In this document: piece after piece, positions 1 to 8,995 of the stretch | How positions within the stretch are numbered: the stretch's first letter is position 1 | How the letters are laid out: each line of letters starts with the position of its first letter | Assembly: GCA_018806915.1 (NCBI GenBank) | Contig: JAGKQI010000105.1 | Span: 3,038,001-3,102,000, forward strand | Length of the DNA: 64,000 nt | Direction: 5' to 3' | From: Phytophthora colocasiae | Lineage: Eukaryota; Oomycota; Peronosporomycetes; Peronosporales; Peronosporaceae | Notes under the pieces: model-generated | Told to the model about the DNA's origin: nothing | Database searches by the model: none | What the model saw: only the letters and a program-made list of their open reading frames with translations | Made by a program: the position numbers and the translations under genes

Positions 1-1103
1 CCCCTCGCTCTGCAGTTGCTGGCGATGGGGTACTACAGCGTGGGGACCGTCCAGACTAATCGCAAAGGGCTCGCTGCTACAATCGTGCCTCAGAAGGATA
101 AGAACAAGAGGAAAAAGGAAAAGTCACGCCCGCGAGGAATCGAACGCGGGTCCTTCAAGTATGCTGAGTCTCGCCTTGTTCCCGGAATGAAGTCGACGAA
201 GTGGTGGGACAACCGTCCAGTGTACTTTTTGTCAACCGGCGGGAGCATTGACCAGGATCGTATCGTCCGGCGTGCCAAGAGTGGAGTGCAAGAGGAAGTT
301 GCCTGCCCGAGACTCGTGAAAGACTATCAAACGTTCATGGGAGGCGTGGACGTACATGATCAACTCCGCCTGCAAAGGTGAGTACTATCGTGTCTGATAC
401 AGAGATCACGTAATCTAATCGTGTATTGTACAGGTACTCTCTCCAACTCGCAGTTCGTTTCAAGAAATACTACAAGAGTCTCTTCCTCGGCTTCGTTGAC
501 CTAGCGATCATCAACGCCTTGATCGTATTCAATCGTGCCCGCGCTGCTGCGAACAAAACGAAGCTCTCGCATGTCGCGTTCCTGAAACAACTGCACCTCG
601 AGCTCTGCCAAGTTAGTGTTGCTGACTGGGAGGAGCTGCTGCGTACACAAGGCCAGAATTTCACACCGACGAAAAACCGCATCCAGGTATCGAAGCACAT
701 GCCGGTTCTGACCGAGGACACGCGCAAGGGGAACGTGGACGGTAGCAAAAAAAGAAGACAAAGAGCCTGCAAAGTCTGCTCTCTCTTGAAGGAGAAGGTC
801 ACGGGGGGCGATACGTCCTTCCAGTGCAGCGAGTGCAAGCTGAAAACGATCGACCAGAAGACCGGTGAACCGAAGGAGTCGCCTGTTTACCTTTGCAACA
901 AGGTAAAACATTCATTTGACGGACAGGCCCGTACCTGCTTCGAGATTTGGCACACGTGCTGGCGTAACGGCACCCTCAAGCCAAAGCGAGGCAAGCGCAA
1001 GCTTCGAGTCCGTGTCACTGAAGATGGAGAGGAGTCTGCGGCAGACGACGAGGGCACGCCTCAGCCGCGGCGCCGCAGAGTGTCTGCGACCACTACCAGT
1101 TGA
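1..1103 (+). CDS. piggyBac-like transposase, C-terminal part, one intron
   Basis: C-terminal part of a DDE transposase of the piggyBac (DDE_Tnp_1_7) family, which cuts and pastes DNA at TTAA. The frame is open to the window edge. A 56-bp intron (378-433, GTGAGT...ACAG) splits an Arg codon; splicing joins two conserved blocks. Before it are the WWDNRPVYFLST segment and the MGGVDVHDQLR motif carrying the last catalytic Asp; after it is YSLQLAVRFKKYYKS. The C-terminus (about 775-960) is Cys/His-rich (CKVC, CSEC, YLC, C..IWH), the zinc-binding tail expected of piggyBac proteins. The N-terminal domain and first catalytic Asp are not in the window. Confidence 0.85.
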
Positions 1104-1287
1104 TTGCTTGCACGACGAAGCCCACGCAATCTTTGATTGCAGCGTGCACAGCATTTTGTCTTCGTTTCAGTATTAGATTTTTGTGGTGATAACCAGATGG
1201 TTTGAAATGAATGTCCTTTCCAAATTTCGATATCATCTTTCTGTCAATATGGATTTTCTCTATCCGCCAAAGACATGATTTGGCCGC

Positions 1288-1325
1288 TTGTCGTGTCCGA
1301 TTTCCCAGGATCGGGACACGACAAG
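1288..1325. repeat. 12-bp perfect inverted repeat in PB1 tail
   Basis: CTTGTCGTGTCC (1288-1299) pairs with GGACACGACAAG (1314-1325) across a 14-nt loop. It is about 170 bp inside the right end. The other two piggyBac elements here also carry palindromes near their ends, so it may be a transposase-binding or structural site. A transcription-related hairpin is an alternative. Confidence 0.6.
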
Positions 1326-1507
1326 CTTTCGAGACACGATAACGACGGCGGCTATATCGAGGGGTAGGGGTTTGCATGAGCTTTATCCCGGACACGTTAA
1401 TTTTTATCTTGAGTTTAGTAAGGAAGACATCCGTACTCAATACATGATAGTTCGACCCACAGGCGCAAAAAAAACTTTCCGGGCTGGGGGGGTTAACTAT
1501 AGCTGAG

Positions 1508-3316
1508 ATGCGTGCACTGATTACAGGCGAAGATGGGGGGCTGGTGGTGGCGGTGGGCGAGTGTGGACTCGATTTTAACCGCGACTACAGCCCAAGAGAT
1601 GCTCAAGTGAACGCGTTCCGAGCCCAAGTAGCACTGGCCTGTGAGATGAAAATGCCACTGTTTGTGCATGAAAGAGAAGCACATGAAGCTCTGGTGGAGG
1701 TGCTGCAACCCTTTATTGAGAGTGGACAGCTCCCTCCGACAGTTGTGCACTGCTTTACAGGGACGGAGAAGGAGATGAAAAGGTATCTTGACATGGGCTT
1801 TTACATCGGATTGACGGGATTTATATGCATGGAACCTCGCGGTCTCGCAGTGAGGAATATTATCTCAGATATTCCAATTGAGAGGCTGATGATTGAGACC
1901 GACGCACCATTCATGTATCCGTACCCTGTGGACAGACGGAAGAAACGTGCTCGCTGTGAGCCGAAGGATATCACAGCAGTCGTTCAAATGCTGTCGAGTT
2001 GCTATGGGTTTACGGAAGACGAGATTGCCCAAGCAACGACGGAGAACGCGAGACGCTTCTTTCGTCTACATGAGCGGGGAGTGGGTTATGCTGCCTGTGA
2101 TAATGAGGAGAAATCAGCTTCGCCCGTGGAATCTGCGAAACAGGAAGAAATCGAAGGGGCTATTGTACTGGATGGTGGAGACGGAGAAGGCGGGGGCCAG
2201 TTGCTTCGTATTGCGACGGCTTTATCTGCTGCGATGCGCCGTGCGTTGCGTGTGCATTCCATTCGTGCGAATCGAAGGGTTCCAGGCCTTCGAAACCAGC
2301 ACTTGAGTACAATTGAGCTTGTGACTGCATTGTCGGCTGGTGGAGTGTTGTCCGGAGCTCGACTCAACTCAACAGATATTCTATTCGACGCAAGAGGTGC
2401 TCTACTAACTGCTGGTACGAAAGAGGGGGTTTTCAATGCTACTTCTCACACTGGTGGCAGCGTTTCTCTCATGCTTCAAGGCGCTCTACCGGTGCTGGTT
2501 TTCCGTGATAGTCCGACGAAGTTACAGTTGCGTGGCGGGACTAACGTCGGCTTCAGTCCGACGATCGACTTTATGCAGGTGCCTTTGCGCTCTCTTCTCG
2601 CGCAATTTGGAGTCCTTATTGACGTGGAAGTATCCAAGCGCATGTTCTTCCCGGGTGGTGGTGACCCTAGTGGCCAAGTGCAAGTCTCCGTGACCCCCGT
2701 GGAAAGTGGAAAATCACTTCAAGCTATTAACCTCGCGGAGGCTTCTACCTCTATTCGCACTGCGCTTATTCGAGTGATTGCGTTTGGCTCTTCGGCGAAC
2801 GAGAATATGGCGGATCATTATGCGAGTGCGTTGAAGCTAGCAGTGAGCAAGGAGTTTGATGGTGGGCAACTTTCTATGAACGATGAGTGTATCGTGGAGA
2901 CAACTAAAGCTAAACCTCAGAGGAAGAAGCCGTTCAAAGGCCGTAAACAGAGAACTGCTGTCTCTGCTCTTGTTGTGCTGGAGACTGAGACTGGTGGAAT
3001 CATTTCTGTCGACCGAACTGTTGATGTGAACGAGTCCACAGCCAGCATTCTTGCGGACCAGATAACCTCCAAGCTGAGCGAGTACGTACAAAGTGGGTTG
3101 TGCGTTGACGAGCATCTCGCCGACAATGCTGTGGTGTTCATGGCGTTGGCACAAGGTACGTCTCGGCTTCGAGTACCGTGTAAAGCGCAGCGTACTTCTA
3201 TACACTTAGAGACAGCGTTGGAGATCGCCACGCAACTTACAGGTGCTACGTATCGCCTCAAAGAAGAAGAATTGAGTGCTATCATCGAGGTTGATGGCAT
3301 CGGCCACCGACGTTAA
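1508..3316 (+). CDS. TatD nuclease-RtcA (RNA 3'-phosphate cyclase) fusion, 5' end disrupted
   Basis: One uninterrupted ORF with two domains. Residues 1-200 are TatD-family metallonuclease: Glu18 in VGECGLDF, His54, His81 and Asp132 in IETDAP match metal ligands. The N-terminal HxH ligand pair, roughly 75-80 residues upstream in the family, is missing. Residues about 215-602 are an RNA 3'-terminal phosphate cyclase (GEGGGQLLR; HTGGS; LRGGTNVGFSPTID; DNAVVFMALAQG), with His566 in SIHLETAL where RtcA carries its adenylated histidine. RtcA converts RNA 3'-phosphates to 2',3'-cyclic phosphates using ATP. The frame stays open upstream to the TTAA at 1493, where PB1 ends, so Met1508 is probably not the native start. 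The TatD half should be inactive; the cyclase could still work if expressed. Confidence 0.85.
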   Translation: MRALITGEDGGLVVAVGECGLDFNRDYSPRDAQVNAFRAQVALACEMKMPLFVHEREAHEALVEVLQPFIESGQLPPTVVHCFTGTEKEMKRYLDMGFYIGLTGFICMEPRGLAVRNIISDIPIERLMIETDAPFMYPYPVDRRKKRARCEPKDITAVVQMLSSCYGFTEDEIAQATTENARRFFRLHERGVGYAACDNEEKSASPVESAKQEEIEGAIVLDGGDGEGGGQLLRIATALSAAMRRALRVHSIRANRRVPGLRNQHLSTIELVTALSAGGVLSGARLNSTDILFDARGALLTAGTKEGVFNATSHTGGSVSLMLQGALPVLVFRDSPTKLQLRGGTNVGFSPTIDFMQVPLRSLLAQFGVLIDVEVSKRMFFPGGGDPSGQVQVSVTPVESGKSLQAINLAEASTSIRTALIRVIAFGSSANENMADHYASALKLAVSKEFDGGQLSMNDECIVETTKAKPQRKKPFKGRKQRTAVSALVVLETETGGIISVDRTVDVNESTASILADQITSKLSEYVQSGLCVDEHLADNAVVFMALAQGTSRLRVPCKAQRTSIHLETALEIATQLTGATYRLKEEELSAIIEVDGIGHRR

Positions 3317-3428
3317 GGTAAATACATGTACTACTTCAAGCCTGGGTGGTGTTGTTCATTTATCACGTTTTTTAGCACGTCTCAAGTCAAGCGGCGTTTT
3401 GGATGTGCAGTCGCAAATATCGGTGGCA

Positions 3429-4733
3429 ATGAAAGAAGGTCCCGACGAGTTGGCTGTGAGTTCTCGTCGCAAGAGCGATGCCTTGGCAAGTCGTGCTGGC
3501 CGAGTGAGTCTACAGTGGTCAATGCCCACGCTGGAGGGTAAACCACCAAGTGCCCGTGGTGGCCATTCAGCAGTTCTGGCAGGAACGCAACTCCTGATAT
3601 TTGGAGGACACTACTTCGGTAGTGCGGGAGGCTTCGTGTACTTAAATGACTTGCATCGCTTGGATCTGGGGACTTCATCTTGGGCGGAGGTGGTTTTCCC
3701 AAAGGAACAGCCAATTCGACGTCAGCACATGGATGAAGACGATATTGAGCCCCTGATTGTGCTGCCAGCGCCTCGTTACGGCCACTCGGCACTGCTATTG
3801 AATGGTGGTGAACGTATGTTCATCTTTGGAGGTCGTGGGGCCCAAGGAGAGGCATTCCGAGATATGTTCTTTTTCGATTTAAGTGCAATGGCCTGGCTGC
3901 AAGTGCAGTGGACTACGGACTGTCCTACTGGACGATACGGTCATGCTGTGGCCTCGGTTGACGACGAGAATATGTTCGTCTTCGGTGGTTGGGATGGCAA
4001 GAAGAGTATGAATGATCTCTGGTTGTACGACTCCCTTGCCTTCACTTGGCGTCGACCGAAATGCTCCGGTAAAGCCCCTACTCCACGTCATAACCTCTCA
4101 ATGGTTAGTCTTTCTAATACAGGGGACGACGGTCCGCCATCGCTGCTTTTGTATGGAGGTTACACTGTTCTGCCGGACGCTTTGCCCGTGTACAACAAGG
4201 ACGTTTTCATTTTCGATGTGGCTGGAATGGCTTGGAGTCGTCCCAGACTCGTTGGCGAATATCCTCTCGGGACTTTTGGGCACTCGATGAGTTTGGCAGG
4301 TGCGGGGAGTGGGGCAGAGCTAGCGATAATGCTTGGGGGCTGGTCTGGCACTGAACGTACTCCGCTGTTCATGGGGGACAAACACGTTCGTGAACTGGTT
4401 CGACAGGAAAGTCGGGAGAAGCGACTTGCCGGTGGGGGTAATCAACGCGAAGAGAAGCGAAAGAAACGGGAGCGCAAGAAACAGCACGAGCGTGAGCTTC
4501 GTGGGATGTCCTCGTACGCTCGAGTTCTGGATGTGCAGAATATGGAGTGGCATCGTGTTTCTGCTTATGGTGTGGCAGTGGCGAATCGGTATGGACATAC
4601 AACGACGCTTGTAGGTCCTCATCTCTTTATCTTCGGTGGCTGGGACGGCAACCGAGCACTCAACCAGCTCGTTGTAGGTGAACTCTCGATTGCTCCCGAG
4701 CCTGAACCGACCGAGGAATCGTTCATGCGCTAA
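3429..4733 (+). CDS. Kelch-repeat beta-propeller protein
   Basis: A 434-residue protein made largely of Kelch repeats, recognisable by repeated IFGG motifs (LLIFGGHY, MFIFGGRG, MFVFGGWDG, LLLYGGY, AIMLGGW, LFIFGGWDG) spaced about 50-60 residues with R(Y/H)GH signatures. Such propellers are protein-interaction scaffolds; the partner cannot be read from sequence. A Lys/Arg/Glu-rich helical insertion (about 320-360) interrupts the last blades. I chose Met3429 because an upstream Met (3276 or 3294) would overlap or abut the preceding gene's stop at 3316; the open frame does extend back to 3276. No signal peptide or membrane segment is seen. It is convergent with the synthetase gene, 70 bp away. 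Confidence 0.8.
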   Translation: MKEGPDELAVSSRRKSDALASRAGRVSLQWSMPTLEGKPPSARGGHSAVLAGTQLLIFGGHYFGSAGGFVYLNDLHRLDLGTSSWAEVVFPKEQPIRRQHMDEDDIEPLIVLPAPRYGHSALLLNGGERMFIFGGRGAQGEAFRDMFFFDLSAMAWLQVQWTTDCPTGRYGHAVASVDDENMFVFGGWDGKKSMNDLWLYDSLAFTWRRPKCSGKAPTPRHNLSMVSLSNTGDDGPPSLLLYGGYTVLPDALPVYNKDVFIFDVAGMAWSRPRLVGEYPLGTFGHSMSLAGAGSGAELAIMLGGWSGTERTPLFMGDKHVRELVRQESREKRLAGGGNQREEKRKKRERKKQHERELRGMSSYARVLDVQNMEWHRVSAYGVAVANRYGHTTTLVGPHLFIFGGWDGNRALNQLVVGELSIAPEPEPTEESFMR

Positions 4734-4803
4734 CAACAAGAACGGTATTGCATTTCATCTTGTGGTTCTATTGTGTTTGTCTACGTTAACCTGTGCTACG
4801 AGT

Positions 4804-7332
4804 CTACTCGAGACGGTCGATAGCCTTCTTGATGTCTTCAATGAAGTCACCGAGAGGCTTAGCGCCATGCACCTGATTGTCACGAGTGCGAATGTTCACC
4901 TCACCTGATTCCTGTTCCTTGTCACCTACCACCAGGATGTAGTTGTAGCCAGCAACCTGCGCTTCCCGCACACGTTTGTTCAGCGTCTTGCTGCCGTCCT
5001 GCACATCCACAAACAGCCCACGAGGCGTGGCCTTCTGCAGCTGGCTTGCGACCTGGTGGGCGTACTCACGATGAGCCTCGGAAATTGGAAGTACCGCTAC
5101 TTGTCTAGGACTGAGCCACAGCGGCCATTTGCCTCCAGTGTGCTCAATCAGAATGGCCATCATGCGCTCAATGGACCCCAACACAGCACGGTGAATGATG
5201 ATGGGCGTGTGAGCTTCGCCATCGGCGCCATCGTACTCAAGCTCAAAGTTGATCGGCAGTTGGAAGTCCAGCTGAATCGTGCCACACTGGTGCTGGCGCT
5301 TCAGCGCATCTGTCACGACGATGTCAATCTTCGGGCCGTAGAAGGCGCCGTCGCCCTCATTGACAGTCCACGGCTCGCCGAAGTCGTCCAAAGCCAAACG
5401 TAGTTGATCTTCAGCATCGTCCCAGAGCTCGAGATCGCCCATGAACTTTTCCGGACGCGTCGAGAGGCGAAGATTGAACTTGAAGTCGAAAATGCCGTAC
5501 ACGTGCTTGATGAAGTCCAGGGCGTGGGAAATCTCCGATTGAACCTGAGCAGCCGTACAAAAGATATGTGCGTCGTCCTGATGGAAACGACGAACGCGAG
5601 TAAGCCCTGTCAGTGCACCGGAAGCTTCATTCCGATGAAGTGCAGAGAAGTCAGCAAGTCGAACTGGCAGTTCTCGGTACGAGTACTTCTTCGCCTCTCG
5701 GAACATCAGGCAATGCCCTGGGCAGTTCATAGGCTTCAGTCCAAACTGGTCGTACTCTTCTTCACCGTGAGAGTGGTCGTGACCATGCTCTTCGCAAGTC
5801 TCGTCGGTGGAGATTCCTTGAGAAACCATAAACATATCGTCGTGGTAGTTTTTCAGGTGGCCCGAAGTTTCCCATAACTCCTTCTTGAAGATCAGCGGCG
5901 TGATGACTTCGTCGTATCCACGACGACGGTATTCTCCGCGGATAAAGTCGGCAAGAGTGTTAAACACACGCGTGCCATGTGGTAAGAAGAACGACGAACC
6001 AGGACTGAGCGGGTGGAACATGAAAAGCTGCTGCGCGCGGCCAATAAGTCGGTGGTCCCGCTTCTTCGCCTCCTCCTGCAGATGGCGCCACTCCTTGAGC
6101 TGCGCATTGTTCGGGAACGAAATTGCGTACACGCGCTGCAGCAGCTCTTTGCCTTCCCAATGCGATGCACCACATCGCGTTATCTCGAACGAGGACAATA
6201 TTCCTATTGAAAACACGAGCATAAAGTCAGTATCATCAGCCAAGGGGGTTTCAGTAAGATACACGCATGTTTGCCCACGTGTAGCTCGCCAACACTCACT
6301 GTGAGAGCGGGGAGTCTTTAATAGACACGAGATTTCTATAGGACGAAGTGGGGAGAGCACCCGATGATAAAGAGAGAGCAGCAGATCAACTCTCAATTGC
6401 TCTCTCACCCTCTTCTACTTGTATCAAGCAGAAAGCAGTCCAATATGCAGCAATACAGACGCTACTTACCGGTGTGAGGTACGTGAGGGCCACGACACAA
6501 GTCGATCAGCGGCCCAGAGCGATACAATGAGATGGCCTCACCGTCAGGGATCTTGTGCAGCATATCCCTCTTAAACTCTGAGTAGGCAAAGAGTTTATCT
6601 GCGAACTCACGGGTCACCTGCAAGCGTTCGAAAGGCTGTCGAGCCTTGACGATCTTCTTAATACTCTTGGCCAGTTCGTCAAAGTCCGTCTCTGACACTG
6701 TAAGTCCGTCTTGCAGGAACATCTCATAGAAAAATCCTCCATCACTGAGCGGAGGGCCATCCGTGAGTCGGATTTTATCCTGAAACTTCTCCTCCAACGC
6801 CTGACCAAGCACGTGGGCTGAGGAATGCCAGAAGACACTCTTACCTTCATCACTCGTGAAGCTAAACATCCATAACCATCACATTTTTGTCAGCAATAAC
6901 TCTAAAAAAAATAGCTGGGGCAGATATTATAACTTACTCCAGCAGTTGCAGCGCTCCAGAACGCTCTAGAGGTGTCCGAAGATCCAGGATCTCCCCCGTC
7001 TCTTCGTTCTTAGAGACCAGCGCCTGAAACTTGGGCAAACCCAGCTCCTGCATCTTCTTAAGTACGTCAATAGACGTAGATACACCTGCAACTCCATGGA
7101 AGGCGAAGGATTCGTTGTTTGGCAGCTTAACGGCCAATTCCAGCGGTTCATTCCGCGCTTGAGCCTGTTCCACGGCCTGTGCCTGTACAGCCTGTTGCCG
7201 CTCCAGCTCCTGCGTCCATAGAGCGATGCGGTCGTCCTTGATGGAGATGGTGACCAGGCCGCGCGGCTGCCGCAGCAGCGAGGAAGCGCGCAGCCCGAGG
7301 CGCCTGCACCGCACACTTGAGCTCAGCATCAT
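4804..7332 (-). CDS. threonyl-tRNA synthetase, three exons
   Basis: Charges tRNA-Thr. Exons 7332-6938, 6861-6470 and 6203-4804; introns of 76 and 266 bp start GTAAGT and end TAG, and splicing restores one 728-residue frame. Order: basic N-terminus resembling a mitochondrial presequence, TGS domain, editing domain (HSSAH; DLCRGPH), class II catalytic core, C-terminal anticodon-binding domain. Zinc ligands are visible: Cys in MNCPGH, His in DDAHIF, His in IIHRAVLG. Motif 2 (HRNEASGALTGL) and motif 3 (LGSIERMMAILIEH) are intact. A His/Glu-rich insertion (EEHGHDHSHGEEE) just before MNCPGH is unusual. The start is the first of two adjacent ATGs. With no second copy visible, dual cytosolic and mitochondrial targeting by alternative starts is possible but unproven. 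Confidence 0.93.
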
Positions 7333-7429
7333 TGACAAGGTATGAGACTACTTAATTGCATTCCCATGCTGTTTTGAAGTTAAGCAATAATTGCTGTAAA
7401 TATAAATTATTCTAATTAATTCATTTTTT
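7333..7429. promoter_or_regulatory. bidirectional intergenic promoter region
   Basis: Only 97 AT-rich bases separate the start codons of the divergent synthetase and YkgJ/methyltransferase genes, so both promoters must lie here or in coding sequence. TCATTTT at 7421-7427 fits the oomycete initiator consensus TCAYTYY, but it lies only a few bases before the plus-strand ATG, giving a very short leader if used. Confidence 0.5.
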
Positions 7430-8983
7430 ATGGGACGACTGCCGTTGCGGAACTGGTCGGCAGCGCGCGACGAGGTGCGGCTGCGCTTCCGCTGCACTGC
7501 GTGTGGGAAATGCTGTACTGGCAGTGGCGGTCGCGTACGTGTGAACGAGCGGGAGGTAGAGGAGTTGGCTGCAGCTACAGACTCGTCCGTTGTGGAGTTC
7601 AAGAGGAGATTTACTTGAGGAGATTGTCGATGGCCAGAAGATGAAGCAATTCGTACTGAGACAGACACCTGATGACAAGCAGTGCGTCTTCTTAAAAGGA
7701 TCCAAGTGCTCCGTCTACCAAGGTCCTTCAGCTATTTACTCTTGTTTGTTTGTCATAACTTATGCCATTTTTCTCTCATTTTCTACAGCAAGACCGACAC
7801 AATGCCGGACGTTCCCGTGGTGGCCACAGAATCTCATATCCGATTATGACTGGCAGCTTGCAGCTAAAGATTGTGAAGGTATCCACGTAGAGGACGAGAA
7901 GGAAGATACTCCAGCTTATTCCTTCGACGATGTGATGCCTGAAACCATTCTCCACGATGTGAGTGAAGATGATTCAACTTTTTTTTACAGAAGATAGTTT
8001 AACAATTCATTATTTATCTATCTGCTGCGTAGATCCATCGGTCAGGCGAGAACTACACGTACGATGAGCTGCACCAGATGCTGCAGGATTTACGTGAGGT
8101 TGAACCGGACTTTGAGGCGCAGTACAAGGCCGAGCTCTTCGCCAAGTTCTCGCGGCGAATTGTATTCAACGACGAAGAAGTCACCGTACTGGACAGCTAC
8201 TTGGATAGAGCTACGCGCAGTTTCGTGTTCAACGACCGACTGCACTTGACGCAGAGTGAAGTGGCACTTAGCGAGATGCCGGATGCCAGTTCGGAGTTTG
8301 ATCGGAGTACGTTAGCTCTCGACATCCATCGAGCCTTGTGTATGCCGTTTGCGTGGCTTTCAAAGACGAAATTGCCATTGGATATGTGTGTTCTGGGAGC
8401 TGGAGCGTGTACACTGCCGCTTTTCCTTTTGGAGCATTATTCGCCACAGGAATTAGGACGACTTGACGCTGTTGAACCAAGCAGCCAGGTGAACTCGATA
8501 GCGCGCCGCTTCTTTGGTGTTGATTCAGCTTTACGGACGGATCCGCGGCTTGTAATTCACGAGAAAATGGGGGAAGAGTTCCTGCAGCAAGAACGGGAGG
8601 CGTTTGATGTGTTGGTGGTGGATGTTGAGGCTGGCGAGAGCTGCGACGGTGTGCGAGCGCCACCAATTGGGATGTTAGACCGGCAGTTCTTGCAGACAGC
8701 CAAGTGTCGACTAGCTCCTAATGGAATTCTTGCAGTTAACGTGATCACAGAGTCACATGAAGCACTGAACAAGGTGGAGAGCAAGATTGGAATTGTATTT
8801 TCACGTGGACTGCGGCTTTCACTACCTTCTAACAGTGTTTTCTTCCTCTTCAACGAGGAGAAGGACTCAGACGTTGCTGAGTACGTTCGTATGGTTCAGA
8901 ACAGCGAGTTCCAGACTCAATACGCTCAGACGCCTGCATTACTAGAAACGTGTCAGCTGACAACGTGGCACTCCAGTAACTAA
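7430..8983 (+). CDS. YkgJ-like Cys cluster fused to SAM methyltransferase-like domain
   Basis: Three exons split by introns 7723-7788 (66 bp) and 7959-8032 (74 bp). The N-terminus is a YkgJ/CxxCxxCC metal-binding domain: CTACGKCC, then CVFLKGSKCSVY, then (across intron 1) RPTQCRTFPWWP. Exon 3 (8033-8983) has a Rossmann nucleotide-binding pattern (VLGAGACTLPLFL; LDAVEPSS; DVLVVDVE) like the spermidine-synthase/METTL13 type, so a methyltransferase is likely; the substrate is unknown. Near 7610 the frame breaks: exon 1 hits TGA after KRRFT while family sequence resumes in the +1 frame (LEEIVDG). This is a one-base indel (mutation or assembly error); no usable intron is present. Divergent from the synthetase gene. 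Confidence 0.75.
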
Positions 8984-8995
8984 TCGACTTTTGGC

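Larger units (their letters stand above)
1..1492 (+). mobile_element. piggyBac-like element PB1, right part
   Basis: This is the 3' part of a piggyBac-like DNA transposon whose left end is outside the window. It holds the C-terminal transposase exons (1-1103), a non-coding tail with a perfect 12-bp inverted repeat, and a right end reading CGGGCTGGGGGGG directly before a TTAA at 1493-1496. piggyBac elements insert at TTAA and their ends begin CCC. The end resembles the right end of the derivative at 41501-41513 (CGGGCTAAAAGGG), and both encode a similar Cys-rich C-terminus. The TTAA lies in an open reading frame running into the TatD-RtcA ORF, so the element appears to sit inside that gene. 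Confidence 0.75.

Noticed and set aside
7600..7625. In-frame TGA in the YkgJ domain as a selenocysteine codon
   Set aside because: Reading on after TGA gives no family sequence; the conserved sequence resumes in the +1 frame, so this is a frameshift.
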